Shown here: positions 1-9,424 of the stretch, one piece after another | How positions within the stretch are numbered: position 1 is the first letter of the stretch | How the letters are laid out: each line of letters begins with the position of its first letter | From: G963664115 sp965216035 | GTDB taxonomy: Bacteria; Acidobacteriota; Terriglobia; 20CM-2-55-15 | Length of the DNA: 64,000 nt | Assembly (NCBI GenBank): GCA_965216035.1 | Contig: CBDCFM010000020.1 | Coordinates: 1-64,000, forward strand | Reading direction: 5' to 3' | Made by a program: the position numbers and the translations under genes | Notes under the pieces: generated by a model | Databases searched by the model: none | The model's input: only the letters and a program-made list of their open reading frames with translations | What the model was told of the DNA's origin: nothing

Positions 1-117
1 TACCGAAGCATCTGATTCCCTCAAGAATAAATTCTGACCGGCTTGAAAACCCAGGTCTGAATCATAGAGGAGCCTGCGGCAACGATCAGACATTCAAAAC
101 GGGCCGTCGACTTCACG

Positions 118-624
118 TCACTGATCGAGATCTTCAAACGTTTCCCGTATCTTCGCGATGATTCGCCGGGTAGAACTCTTGCGGGGAAAGCTCCCACGAT
201 CTCTCATGATCAATTCAATATCGGGGTTCCTCGATCGAAAGTAGGAGGCAAAATCAGTTTTGGCCTCTTTGCTTGGCTCGTCGGCAGGGGTGACGACGAC
301 GTCGGGTTGAATTGCACGGATGATCTGTTCTTCAAAGGGACGGCGATCTGAAACGAATACCAGATCAACCGGCTTCAGCGCTGCCACCATCAACGCCCTC
401 CACTCCTGTCTCACCATCGGCCTGCCCGGTTGCTTTCGCCGACGCGTTCGCTTATCTCCAATCACGCACACAGCCAGAAGATCCCCCTGCCGTTTGCAAA
501 ATTCAAGGTAGTCGACGTGACCGGGGTGGATGATGTCGAACGTGCCACCGGTCAATACGACCCGCTTGCCCTTGCGGACCTTCTGCAAAATGAGCCGGGC
601 ACCTTTAAGTGAGAACTTTTCCAT
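118..624 (-). CDS. Cytidylyltransferase-like nucleotidyltransferase (RfaE2/HldE C-domain type)
   Basis: The 168-residue protein has the nucleotidyltransferase signature near its N-terminus: a TGGTFDIIHPGH segment (residues 25-36) with the HxGH motif that binds the nucleotide phosphates. A later KSSTRRII segment matches the ISSTxI signature of this superfamily. Such enzymes transfer CMP or AMP to a phosphorylated sugar or alcohol, as in ADP-heptose or CDP-glycerol synthesis. The length fits a stand-alone cytidylyltransferase domain with no fused sugar kinase. The substrate cannot be read from the sequence. The ATG at 622-624 is the natural start because the conserved core begins about 20 residues in. 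No co-transcribed partner is visible; a palindromic repeat element lies just upstream of the gene. Confidence 0.8.
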   Translation of the reverse strand: MEKFSLKGARLILQKVRKGKRVVLTGGTFDIIHPGHVDYLEFCKRQGDLLAVCVIGDKRTRRRKQPGRPMVRQEWRALMVAALKPVDLVFVSDRRPFEEQIIRAIQPDVVVTPADEPSKEAKTDFASYFRSRNPDIELIMRDRGSFPRKSSTRRIIAKIRETFEDLDQ

Positions 625-632
625 GCACTGAC

Positions 633-813
633 TAGCCCGAATTTCTCACGAGTTTTCTGCCCCAGCGCCGGATCCATCCGCCAGGGCTGCGTTGCGCTTG
701 GTCGGGCTCCTCGACGTACTGTCAAGTACGCCTCGGTCGCCCTCCCGGCACGCGCCTTGCCCTGACGGCGCCTCCGACCCTTCGCGACGAAAACTCGTGA
801 GCAATCCGGGCTA
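633..813. repeat. Palindromic repeat element (MITE/REP-like) with 25-bp terminal inverted repeats
   Basis: The 25 bases at 633-657 and 789-813 are inverted copies with only two mismatches (both begin TAGCCCG from outside and end in CACGAGTTTTC). The interior continues as an imperfect palindrome. At its centre is a small hairpin, CGTACT at 715-720 and AGTACG at 725-730. No open frame inside looks coding. It separates the nucleotidyltransferase and DUF4062 genes, both on the minus strand, and could form a long RNA hairpin. It is seen once in this window, so a multicopy nature is inferred from its structure. Confidence 0.75.
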
Positions 814-883
814 GGGTAGGGAGATGTCGTTTTCCGACACGGTGTGGTCGATCGGCACTGTGTCGATTTGAAGTCGACCCGCG

Positions 884-1921
884 TTATTCTGAAGCCGACC
901 CGCCAAGACTGTCCAGCAACGACGTCACTTTCGTGATATGCGGGGCCAGGCCCAAGCGTTGGGCTGCTTCGAGCGACTTCCCATACGTTTTCTTCGCACC
1001 GTCGGGATCATCCAGGAGCTGAAGTACGATGCCAAGGTTAATACAGGCATTGGCGGTAGACGGACCTTCGCCCTGCTCTTGGGCAAGCTGAACAGCTCTC
1101 TCCATCAACGTTCTGGCCTGATCCAAACGACCGGTGCCGCAGAGAAAGATGCCATAGCTCACCAGCGTTTCTAATTGATCGTTTCCCGCAACGACCTTTG
1201 CAAACTCAACTTCAGCCTCCGTGAGATGTCCCTCGTCGGCAAGATCCCAGGCCTTTGCAGTCAGTGATTCATAGGGACGTTCCAGATGCTCGAGTACTTT
1301 AGCCTTTCCGGTTTCCTCGATACCGTCGAGAGAAATAATCAGTGGGGATGTCACCGCCCGCGTCACCTCAGCGCTCTTCGCACCGCTTTCCTGCTCCTGG
1401 ACCCAGGTGGCCAGATGCCAACGCATCAGTGACCGGCATCTCCGCGTCGTGTCGAAAGAGTCCGCGTGATGATTCTGTTGCTCTTCAATTTCCTTCCTGA
1501 ATTCGATGATTCTATCCAACTGCGGGCCGGCATCGCTGAGCTGTTGTGGGCTAACGGCCTTGAACATCATGACGAGCTGGCTCATTGGGCGTTCGGGATT
1601 CCGGTAGCACTCCAGTGCGACGGTGTATTCGGCTTCCGTGCCGGATTCGGAAACGGCCCCAGCCGGGGAGCCTGCAGCGGAGCCCCAACGGTCCCAGAGG
1701 AGCAGAACAAAGTAATCCGATTCCAGAATCTGCGGGCCCGTCTGCTCCCGACCAAAGGCACTGAATGATGCCTTCATGCCGGCGGGTACAAACAGGACAC
1801 CCCGTGCCATGGCTTCGGCTTCGTTGTACCGGTTAATCTCATCGAGCACAGCCACTCGCTCGGCTCCTAAACCAGAGGGGGACGCGATGAAAACCCGGAA
1901 ACAGCTCAAATCAATCGACAT
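884..1921 (-). CDS. DUF4062-like domain protein with C-terminal TPR repeats
   Basis: The 345-residue protein starts with a segment resembling DUF4062 (residues 7-100): VFIASPSGLGAERVAVLDEI matches the family pattern of a beta strand (VFISS), then ER, then a helix. It continues with a conserved 'SDYFVLLLWDRWG' core. Residues 215-345 form two to three tetratricopeptide repeats. DUF4062 domains often sit at the N-terminus of multidomain signalling and putative anti-phage proteins (for example with STAND NTPases); here the only partner is the TPR region. There is no signal peptide, so it is probably cytoplasmic. It stands alone between gene-poor stretches. A defence or sensing role is an inference from domain associations only. 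Confidence 0.6.
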   Translation of the reverse strand: MSIDLSCFRVFIASPSGLGAERVAVLDEINRYNEAEAMARGVLFVPAGMKASFSAFGREQTGPQILESDYFVLLLWDRWGSAAGSPAGAVSESGTEAEYTVALECYRNPERPMSQLVMMFKAVSPQQLSDAGPQLDRIIEFRKEIEEQQNHHADSFDTTRRCRSLMRWHLATWVQEQESGAKSAEVTRAVTSPLIISLDGIEETGKAKVLEHLERPYESLTAKAWDLADEGHLTEAEVEFAKVVAGNDQLETLVSYGIFLCGTGRLDQARTLMERAVQLAQEQGEGPSTANACINLGIVLQLLDDPDGAKKTYGKSLEAAQRLGLAPHITKVTSLLDSLGGSASE

Positions 1922-2292
1922 CTGAATTCAATCCCATTGCCTTCGTCCACGCACTCGATTGCGACCACCCCCGCTGACTGACGGGCATGTGACGGTTTAC
2001 GGAACCGGGGCCCGGGGGTTGGGCCGCCTTCCGGTTACGGCTCAAGTGCATTTGTCTGGGCATGAATTGTGCAACATCAGCGGAAGTACCCGAACGACCG
2101 CAGCTCCGTGCGACAAGTTGCGACCCATAACATCTACGGACTTTAGCGGAAGAGAGTCCGTTTCGGGCTCGTAATTATATGCGCAAAAGTCTGAGCCACT
2201 ACAAGCAGCGCGTCGCGTGTCTGACCGAATAGGTCGGTGAACCCACGCCGTCGGGCTCCGAAGGGGAGGTCATCGGTCCACGGTAGCTGGCG

Positions 2293-2322
2293 TTGTCTAT
2301 ACAAACTATCCAGGGTTATACT
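2293..2322 (+). promoter_or_regulatory. Candidate sigma70 promoter of the cytochrome c gene
   Basis: TTGTCT at 2293-2298 and TATACT at 2317-2322 are separated by 18 bases, giving a plausible housekeeping promoter about 125 bases upstream of the cytochrome start. Apart from this, the gene-free stretch 1922-2447 shows nothing I can identify. A Shine-Dalgarno sequence AAGGAG lies directly before the ATG at 2448. Confidence 0.4.
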
Positions 2323-2447
2323 TTTGGGCGCTTTGGACACGCACTCGCGGCTGAGTGGAGGGTAGGGGTTGGGGCCCTCTTTCCCGCTCGCAGGCGGGCT
2401 GCGCACTCTTCGGTCACTGCAAAGTCTGCAAAGTCTAAGGAGACGCA

Positions 2448-3611
2448 ATGAAGTTCAGATCGAGGCGAGTCGTTCTTGTTGCCGCAAGCACGCTGGCAGG
2501 CTTCGTGCTGGGGGTCGGGATCGTCCGGGCCCAGGCTCAGGCGGAACAGACCCCTCGGTTGGCGGAAGACGTCTTCGTCAACGTCCCCGCTCTCGGTGGG
2601 CTTCCCGTGGATGAATTCATGGACACGATGGGAATGTTTTCCGCCTCGCTCGGCATGACCTGCACCGACTGCCATGTCGCGGAAAGCCTCAACGATCCAC
2701 TCGCCTATGGCGACGAAACAACTCGGAAGCGTACTTCGCGCGCCATGGTTCAGATGGTAAACGCCATCAACAGGGACAATTTCGGAGGACTCCCCTTTGT
2801 GAGCTGCTTCACCTGCCATCGCGCCGACCCCAGCCCGAAGGCCGTGCCCAGTCTGGCTCTGCAGTACAGCGTACCCCCGGACGATCCCAATGAAATCTTC
2901 TTTCCCGAACAGGCCGTTGCCGGGTTGCCTACCCCCGATCAACTCTTCGACAGGTATATACAGGCGCTGGGCGGGCCGGAGCCGGCGGGTAACCTCACCA
3001 GCTTTGTCGCCCACGGGTTCTACTCAGGGTACGACACCGATCTGCAACCGGTTCCGATAGAGGTCTTTGTGAACGCTCCGGATCAGCGAACCACAGTGGT
3101 TCATGCGCACTTCGACGAGAGTCACGTGACAGACAACGTCAGCACGTACGACGGCAGTGAAGGTTGGATCGCGGCGCCGGCGAATCTCGTTCCGCTGATG
3201 GAATTGACTGGAACGAATCTGGACGGCGCCCGAACGGAAGCGATTCTGTCTTTTCCTGCGGCAGGACGGGCTTTCAGTCGGTGGCGGACGGGGTTTCCGA
3301 AAATCATCGACGGGCGCCGAATCCAGCCCCTGCAGGGAACCCGGGACGGGCGGACCCCCGTCAACCTGTTCTTCGACAACGAGACAGACCTGCTGGTACG
3401 GCTCGTGCGCTACAGCGAAACGGACGTCGGCACGGTTTCAACGCAGATCGACTATTCAGACTATCGCGCGGTCTCTGGCGTGATGATGCCGTTTCACTGG
3501 ATGGTGACCTGGACGAACGGGCAGTCCACTATTGAGATCAGCGAGATCCAGGCGAACGTCCCGATCGGCCCGGAGAGGTTCCAGATGCCGGCAGTCTCGC
3601 CGCCCCCCTAG
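2448..3611 (+). CDS. Secreted dihaem cytochrome c, photosynthetic reaction-centre cytochrome c subunit-like
   Basis: The 387-residue protein opens with a signal peptide (positive MKFRSRR, hydrophobic stretch, cleavage near VRAQA, about residue 30). Two c-type haem motifs follow, CTDCH at 72-76 and CFTCH at 120-124. The Met-rich helix between them (M100, M103) may supply an axial ligand. This arrangement matches the reaction-centre cytochrome c subunit family that acidobacteria encode widely without photosynthesis. Residues about 155-380 form a soluble beta-rich domain with no haem motif. The protein should act in the periplasm as an electron carrier, but the partner is unknown. The next gene is a TonB receptor with its own promoter. 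Confidence 0.75.
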   Translation: MKFRSRRVVLVAASTLAGFVLGVGIVRAQAQAEQTPRLAEDVFVNVPALGGLPVDEFMDTMGMFSASLGMTCTDCHVAESLNDPLAYGDETTRKRTSRAMVQMVNAINRDNFGGLPFVSCFTCHRADPSPKAVPSLALQYSVPPDDPNEIFFPEQAVAGLPTPDQLFDRYIQALGGPEPAGNLTSFVAHGFYSGYDTDLQPVPIEVFVNAPDQRTTVVHAHFDESHVTDNVSTYDGSEGWIAAPANLVPLMELTGTNLDGARTEAILSFPAAGRAFSRWRTGFPKIIDGRRIQPLQGTRDGRTPVNLFFDNETDLLVRLVRYSETDVGTVSTQIDYSDYRAVSGVMMPFHWMVTWTNGQSTIEISEIQANVPIGPERFQMPAVSPPP

Positions 3612-4010
3612 CCCCACACGCCCGCCGGGGCTGGGTTCCCAAACGGACGCATCTTCAAACGCGTTGATGCCCCCTGCCTTCTGAAATCTACGGCGTCGTA
3701 GTTTCTTGACACAAAGCAAAAAAGACGCCATAAATGTGCGGTGGGGGGCGGCGAATCGGTCCCGCATCATTCCTCCGCGGTGCCACGACACGGCTTTCGA
3801 CGCTTCACAGGCGCTGTGCCATCCCTCGCCGCTCACCCACCCAAACCCACCCCGCAGGATGCCGTCATCTGACGACCGTTAAGAGCTGCTGGCTGTCTCC
3901 ACAGCCGAGGTGTGGATAGCTTCCAAGCTCTTTAGCTTCAGCTACATTTAATCACTATGGACTGCCACAAAAAAGAACGAATCCGGAAGCCTTAGAGCCC
4001 CCGGTGATCC

Positions 4011-4038
4011 TTGACAACTTCTCTGCTTTTGCTACACT
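4011..4038 (+). promoter_or_regulatory. Sigma70-type promoter of the TonB receptor gene
   Basis: TTGACA at 4011-4016 and TACACT at 4033-4038 are 16 bases apart, about 105 bases before the receptor's GTG start. The rest of the gap 3612-4145 contains a second weak TTGACA at 3706 but no gene that I can support. Confidence 0.55.
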
Positions 4039-4145
4039 AGCTTCGCTTGGATCAGCACCATTAACCAACAGTAAAATCAACAGCAAGAAAGAGGGTATAT
4101 AAGAGGCGGTTGTGGAACCGCCAATTAATTTCTGGAGGCGGAGGA

Positions 4146-7100
4146 GTGAAGCGAATATCGATTACGGTCCTCGGTGGATTGCTCATGTGCGTGTTCGCGA
4201 GCCCAAACGTTTGGGCCCAGGCGACGGCACAGATCAGCGGCACCGCGACCGATGCCACGGGCGCCTTGTTGCCCGGCGTGGAGATCACAGCCACTCAGAT
4301 TGAGACCGGCATCAGCCGCACGGCGGTAACAAATGAGACGGGAGCCTACAATTTCCCCAACCTGCCGCTGGGTCCCTTCCAGGTAGAAGCGGTGTTGCCC
4401 GGATTCCAGACTTTTTTGCGATCGGGACTCGTGTTGCAGGTGAACGCAGACCTGGTCATCGACGCGGTCATGGAGGTCGGACAGGTCTCCCAGACGATCG
4501 AGGTCACCGCGAACGCTGCGCTGGTGGAAACGCGGAGTACGGCGCTGGGCACGATCATCGAAAACGAACGGATCCTCGAATTGCCGCTCAATGGACGCAA
4601 CGTCCAGGACTTGATTGAGCTCGCCGGGGGCGCTGTCAATCAGGGCGCGGGCCGGGGCGTCAGCCTGGTCGGAGGCCAGTCGGATCAGATTTCAGTCGGT
4701 GGTGGCGCCGGCTTTGGTGTGGACTACAGCCTGGACGGGGCGAACCACAACAGTTTCATTACCGGATCGACGATGCTCATGCCGTTCCCGGACGCTATGC
4801 AGGAATTTACTGTAGAGCGGAGCGGCGTGACGGCGGATCGCGGCAGCAGCACGGCTGTGGCTGCGGTGACCAAGTCGGGCACCAACGAATTCCACGGAAA
4901 TCTCTTTGAATTCGCCCGGAATGATCTCTTCAATGCACGCTCTTACTTTTCGACTTCGGAAAGCACTCTGAAGCGCCACCAGTTTGGCGGGACCATCGGC
5001 GGGCCTATCCTCGAGAACCAGTTGTTCTTCTTCGGGGGCGTCCAGCGCACCACGCTGCGCGCGGACCCGCGCGCCACCCGTGCCACTGTTCCGACGGCGG
5101 ACATGCTGGCCGGGGACTGGACAACGTTTGCCTCGTCTGCTTGCGGTGGCCGCTCGGGCCGGGGTTTTACGAATGACATGATCGATCCGGCCAACTTCAG
5201 CACTGTAGCGGTGAACATGGTTAATTTACCGACGTTCCCGCAGCCGGTCGACGAGTGTGGAAATATCACGTATTCCGGCTCCGTGGACTCGGACAACGAG
5301 AACTTTTACGTCGGCCGGATGGACTTCCAGACCAGTGACAGTCATTCCCTGTTCGGACGCATACTGATTCAGGACTTTGCGGAAAACCAGCCGGTGACTC
5401 AAAACTTCTTGCAAGCAACCGGGTGGCGGGAAAGCATGCAGCAGTCCTACACCGTCGGCTCCACCGTACTGTTGGGCGGTACGGGGGTCCACTCGTTCCG
5501 ATTTTCGTATAACGTGACAGAGAACAACTACCTGCAACCCGAGAACGGCACCAGCTGGTGCGACCTCGGCTCCGCGATCTACTGTGAACCTCAGATCTCG
5601 GCCATCAATCGCCTCGTTGTCTCCGGTGGATTCGGCGTCAGCAATGGTTTTGATAACGGCTGGCAGTACAGAGGTTTCAGCTATGGCATCAACGACGATG
5701 TCAGTTTCATTCGTGGAGCGCACCAATTTGGCTTTGGCGGATCTTTCAACTATGGCGACCAGGCGAATACAAATATCACTTGGGCCAGCCAGCACCAGTT
5801 CCGTTTCGGGAGGCTGGCTGATTTCATGACGGGACGGGTGCAACGCCTGTTCACCGGCCAGACAAATGACCACCTTGTGAAGGGAAAGGACTTCTCCCTC
5901 TATGTCACGGATACCTGGAGTGCGACGCCAAGTGTGAACATTTCGGCCGGTCTGCGCTGGGAGCCTATGGTCGCCCCGAATGTGAAGGCGATTTACAATT
6001 TTGATATCGAGCGGCTCCGCGCCGGTATCCGGACGAGCCAGTTCGACAACGCGCCGACGGGTTTCTACTACCGCGGGGACCCAGGGTTCCCGGAGAACGG
6101 CATCAACAACCGCTGGGGGCAATTTGCACCTCGGCTGGGACTAGCCTGGGATGTGTTCGGGGATGGCCGGACGTCGATGCGGACCTCGTACTCGCTCTCC
6201 TTCATCGACTATCCAGGAGATTTTCGCGAAGGCTTCTCCGGCGGAGCGCCCTGGGGCTCCCGCATCAACGTACCGTTTGGCGCTCAATTGGACGATCCCT
6301 ACGCCCACGTGCCTGGAGGATCGACCTTCCCATACGAAGTTAACAACAGCGCGCCATTTCCGCCTAACGGGCTGTATTTCACGCAGCCGTATGACACCAA
6401 GCAACCTTACACCCAGGCATGGAACTTGAGCCTTGAACGCCAGATCGCGGAAGACTGGCTTGTTTCCGCAGCGTACACGGGAAACAACATCATGCACGTG
6501 TGGGGCAATAAGGGGGTCAACGATGCGGTGTTCTTCCCCGGAGTGGCGAATGCGGCCGGGACCTGTTCGGCAGAGGGATTCACGCTCAGCGCGGCTCCGG
6601 GTGCCACCTGTTCGACGCGCGGCAACACGACGGCTCGGCGACGGCTGACGTTGGAACAACCGAACGATACGTTCAGGAAGGTTGGAAACCTGGCGGAGAC
6701 CGACGATGGTGGCGTGCAGTCCTATCACGGCATGATCGTGTCGGTCAGGCGGCGCGCGGCCAACGGGATAAATCTCAACCTGAACTACACCTGGTCGCAT
6801 TGCATCGGTCCCTACGCCACGCTGTGGGGTCCGATGTCCATGCACCCGGACGACGTCTACACCGATCCTAACAACCGGGATTTCGATCAAGGGGATTGCG
6901 ATTCCGATCGTCGGCATCTGTTCAACTCGACGCTGTCGGCTGAAACGCCGGAATTCGCCAATCGGACGCTGCGTCTGTTCGCTTCCGGCTGGCGGTTGTC
7001 GGGAATCTACAAGATTGCGGCCGGGGAACCATTGAACATTAGCTCCGGCGCGGATATCGCATTGAACGGACTGGACGACGCCGACAACCAGCGTCCGAAC

Positions 7101-7451
7101 CAGATAACGGACAACCCGTACGGGGGCTCCGATCCGGGAGACAACTATTTCGTCAAGTCCGCTTTCGCCAACCCGGCTCCGGGCACGTTGGGGACCATGC
7201 GCCGCAACAGTGTTGTCGGCTGGAACCGGTGGGATTTCGATCTGGCTCTCGCGAGAATCTTCCGTTTTGGTGAAAGCCAATCGCTCGAGTTTCGGGTCGA
7301 GGCCTACAACGTAACGAACAGTTTCCGGCCGGAAAGGCCCGGAGGCTTCGGCGCAGGCGCTTTCACAGACATCACCAATCGAAACTTCGGTCGGATCCGC
7401 AACGCCGAATCGCCGCGGATCCTGCAGTTCGCATTGAAGTACGCGTTCTAG
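4146..7451 (+). CDS. TonB-dependent receptor with N-terminal carboxypeptidase-regulatory-like domain (Oar type)
   Basis: The GTG at 4146 is preferred because a purine-rich ribosome site (GGAGGCGGAGGA) directly precedes it and a clean signal peptide follows (KRISITVLGGLLMCVFAS, cleavage near VWAQ). An upstream in-frame TTG at 4110 lacks a ribosome site. The mature protein starts with a carboxypeptidase-regulatory beta-sandwich (ISGTATDATGALLPGVEI ... TNETGAYNFPNLPLGPF). A TonB plug follows with ELPLNGRNVQDLI and VDYSLDGANHN, then a large beta barrel ending in aromatic F (LQFALKYAF). About 1100 residues is usual for Oar-like receptors. It is an outer-membrane transporter of unknown ligand. A strong terminator follows, so it is monocistronic. 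Confidence 0.9.
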   Translation: MKRISITVLGGLLMCVFASPNVWAQATAQISGTATDATGALLPGVEITATQIETGISRTAVTNETGAYNFPNLPLGPFQVEAVLPGFQTFLRSGLVLQVNADLVIDAVMEVGQVSQTIEVTANAALVETRSTALGTIIENERILELPLNGRNVQDLIELAGGAVNQGAGRGVSLVGGQSDQISVGGGAGFGVDYSLDGANHNSFITGSTMLMPFPDAMQEFTVERSGVTADRGSSTAVAAVTKSGTNEFHGNLFEFARNDLFNARSYFSTSESTLKRHQFGGTIGGPILENQLFFFGGVQRTTLRADPRATRATVPTADMLAGDWTTFASSACGGRSGRGFTNDMIDPANFSTVAVNMVNLPTFPQPVDECGNITYSGSVDSDNENFYVGRMDFQTSDSHSLFGRILIQDFAENQPVTQNFLQATGWRESMQQSYTVGSTVLLGGTGVHSFRFSYNVTENNYLQPENGTSWCDLGSAIYCEPQISAINRLVVSGGFGVSNGFDNGWQYRGFSYGINDDVSFIRGAHQFGFGGSFNYGDQANTNITWASQHQFRFGRLADFMTGRVQRLFTGQTNDHLVKGKDFSLYVTDTWSATPSVNISAGLRWEPMVAPNVKAIYNFDIERLRAGIRTSQFDNAPTGFYYRGDPGFPENGINNRWGQFAPRLGLAWDVFGDGRTSMRTSYSLSFIDYPGDFREGFSGGAPWGSRINVPFGAQLDDPYAHVPGGSTFPYEVNNSAPFPPNGLYFTQPYDTKQPYTQAWNLSLERQIAEDWLVSAAYTGNNIMHVWGNKGVNDAVFFPGVANAAGTCSAEGFTLSAAPGATCSTRGNTTARRRLTLEQPNDTFRKVGNLAETDDGGVQSYHGMIVSVRRRAANGINLNLNYTWSHCIGPYATLWGPMSMHPDDVYTDPNNRDFDQGDCDSDRRHLFNSTLSAETPEFANRTLRLFASGWRLSGIYKIAAGEPLNISSGADIALNGLDDADNQRPNQITDNPYGGSDPGDNYFVKSAFANPAPGTLGTMRRNSVVGWNRWDFDLALARIFRFGESQSLEFRVEAYNVTNSFRPERPGGFGAGAFTDITNRNFGRIRNAESPRILQFALKYAF

Positions 7452-7478
7452 GATCGCTGTCACAGCGATTTGATTTCC

Positions 7479-7512
7479 AAGGCCGGTGCGGGGCTGACCC
7501 CGCACCGGCCTT
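7479..7512 (+). terminator. Strong rho-independent-like terminator of the TonB receptor gene
   Basis: A perfect 15-bp stem (7479-7493 pairing with 7498-7512) with a 4-base CTGA loop starts 27 bases after the receptor stop and is followed by a T-rich stretch. Beyond it, 7513-7919 has no gene I can support, only a short hairpin CAGCCGC/GCGGCTG at 7769-7789. Confidence 0.8.
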
Positions 7513-7919
7513 TGCTTTCTTCCCGCTTCGAACACCTGCCTCTCGCGAACCAACGCAACCGATCGCTCCATGTTCCACCTTCCAACTGTAGGTGCGGATT
7601 ATGACCGCAGGCGTATCGAAATGAATAAGTTTTGTGCTCATGGATCGCATCTACAGAACGAGTATGCGTTTCGGCTGTCCGACTGGTTGAGGGGCCTGAC
7701 CTCACACAGCGCAATCCTGGCATATTGAAGCAGAACCGGTGGGGCAAACAGGCTGTGAGAAACGTGGACAGCCGCGGATCGAGCGGCTGCGGGTCCAAGT
7801 ATGGACGCTCCCGGTCTAGTGTGAGCCTCCACAAACTGTTTGGGGTATGCGAAAATTGGAGGTCAGAACTTCGGACGATTTAGCGCCCGAAGCTCCAACC
7901 GCAGTATCGGATACTGGCG

Positions 7920-8717
7920 TCACTCGAAGACGCCGCCCGCGGGATCTCTCACCCTGCGGTTGAACGTGTCCACCTCGTCCCAGGGGGCACAGTATTCCTC
8001 CATCAGGCCCGGCCAACCTTCTACCGCGAGAAATTCCGGAGTGACCTTATACCAGGTTTTCTTTTCGGCCACCCAGGGTTCGGGATAGGTCATCGGATCA
8101 TCAATGATCATTTCGAGTTCGATGGCATCTTCGGACACGCGGGTGTACCGCTCAGTGAGTCGCATGTGCTCGCTGTGCACATTGCCGTGGTGATCGAGCC
8201 AGGTTCTTTGATCAAATTCAAATCCAGAGGACTCGACTACGAGCGTATTGCCCTCCCACCTGCCGGCCGAATATCCCAACCACCGCCGAATGCTGGGATC
8301 AAAATCGTCCGGAATCTCGCGTCCATCGATCCAGACTTCGCGAAAGACACGATGCCACTGAAAAACCTGGATCAACCTGTCGTCAAGCATGACCCACTCA
8401 GAGGGTCGCGGATATAAAAGGATTCTGGGAACCCCCTGCGGATTACACCGCCCGACGGGGTCGTTTCCTGTGGCTGGGGGTACCGCTCTGGATCCGTATC
8501 CGGGCCGTTTTGCATCGTATTGCTCCTGCCCCCAGGCCGTCATCGGAGGAGGGGATCCTCCTCGCTCGTAAATCTCGCGGGACCCGCCGTCCGGACCGCC
8601 CGCCCGATCCCAAAAACCCGTAAAGTCGCGCGGATCATAATCCTGAGCAAAGGCGATCGAGGAAATCAGAAGCGACGCAACGAGCACAACGACCAATCTC
8701 AAGAAGCGATTGCGCAT
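7920..8717 (-). CDS. Secreted protein of unknown function (WEGNTLVVES family, paralogue 1)
   Basis: The start at 8715-8717 is chosen because GGAGG sits 9 bases upstream and a signal peptide follows (MRNRFLRLVVVLVASLLISS, cleavage near AFAQD). The mature part is a soluble domain with the conserved block YSAGRWEGNTLVVESSGF (about residues 155-172), then LTERY and a DDPxTYxEPW-like segment. The same block pattern recurs in the proteins at 18808-19671 and 16304-17062, so the three are paralogues. This family is common in acidobacterial genomes next to DUF6152-like genes and has no known function. Its likely location is the periplasm. A DUF6152-like gene lies upstream on the same strand. Confidence 0.7.
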   Translation of the reverse strand: MRNRFLRLVVVLVASLLISSIAFAQDYDPRDFTGFWDRAGGPDGGSREIYERGGSPPPMTAWGQEQYDAKRPGYGSRAVPPATGNDPVGRCNPQGVPRILLYPRPSEWVMLDDRLIQVFQWHRVFREVWIDGREIPDDFDPSIRRWLGYSAGRWEGNTLVVESSGFEFDQRTWLDHHGNVHSEHMRLTERYTRVSEDAIELEMIIDDPMTYPEPWVAEKKTWYKVTPEFLAVEGWPGLMEEYCAPWDEVDTFNRRVRDPAGGVFE

Positions 8718-8878
8718 ATAGTCATACCTCCAGTTCTTGTGATGTTCATCATCACTCCGGAACAGTGCTGAGCTCTGGGCCCGCATCGGTATTTCGCAGC
8801 CGGAGGTGCCCGTTAAATCGTTAAAGTCACCCGTTGCTGTCACTGGACGGGGATAGCAATATTTTCAAATCACGGAGA

Positions 8879-9295
8879 TTAGTTCTCAGTCTCCATCACT
8901 AATTCTCTACCGTTGGAAAGCACGATCTTTGACACGACTCCCAGTGGCCTGCCATCTCTGGCCGGAAACACGGTCACTTCAACCTCATTCCCCGGCCTCA
9001 GGGAACCTCGGTTCCAGCCCGACCGGCTCCAATAGTAGACGCTGCTGCCTTCGACCGCCCAATTCACAACGCTGCCCTCGTCGTCAGTCACGTCGATGGA
9101 AAACTGAACATGGGGATTGGCAAACTCCCATTCGGTCACCGTTCCCGCCAAAGTGACTTGGGTTTCCGTGTCGTAGGTCACAAAGATACCGTGGTGACCC
9201 AACACCGGGATTGAAACCACGAGTATGATCGTAGAAAGCAACAATGCCAGGATCGATTTCTTCAGATCAAATTCAACGTGGTTATGATGCCGCAT
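8879..9295 (-). CDS. DUF6152-like small secreted protein (copy 1)
   Basis: The 138-residue protein has a hydrophobic leader ending near VLGHHG. It then shows the hallmarks of the DUF6152 family: a His pair, GTVTEWEFANPHVQF, a VxxWAVEGSS segment, a GW residue pair and a LRPGNEVEVTVFPARDG block. The compact beta-sandwich-like domain is presumed periplasmic and its function is unknown. A perfect 8-bp palindrome sits immediately upstream of the start. It is similar to the next gene upstream, and the two look like a tandem duplication. The start could also be the internal position after DLKK, since residues 1-9 are polar. Confidence 0.75.
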   Translation of the reverse strand: MRHHNHVEFDLKKSILALLLSTIILVVSIPVLGHHGIFVTYDTETQVTLAGTVTEWEFANPHVQFSIDVTDDEGSVVNWAVEGSSVYYWSRSGWNRGSLRPGNEVEVTVFPARDGRPLGVVSKIVLSNGRELVMETEN

Positions 9296-9301
9296 GTGAC
9301 T

Positions 9302-9320
9302 CTAGGTACGTAGTACCTAG
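9302..9320. promoter_or_regulatory. Perfect 8-bp inverted repeat directly upstream of a DUF6152-like gene
   Basis: CTAGGTAC at 9302-9309 and GTACCTAG at 9313-9320 are separated by GTA, only 7 bases before the start codon at 9295. It overlaps where a ribosome site would be, so it could be an operator or an mRNA hairpin masking translation. No regulator is identified. Confidence 0.45.
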
Positions 9321-9424
9321 GGAGAAGACTCGGAATTCGGCTCTTTGAAAGCGTCGCTTGATGATGGACGATCGAAGTCCGTTTCGGCGCAGTGTTCAGA
9401 TCCCCGGCAGCCGCATCGTCGTCC

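Noticed and set aside
6141..7571. Long open frame on the minus strand
   Set aside because: Antisense to the Oar-like TonB receptor, arginine- and valine-rich without any motif, typical of a shadow in high-GC coding DNA.
7769..7789. Small hairpin CAGCCGC/GCGGCTG as a terminator
   Set aside because: No T run on either side and no gene ending close by, so it is not called.
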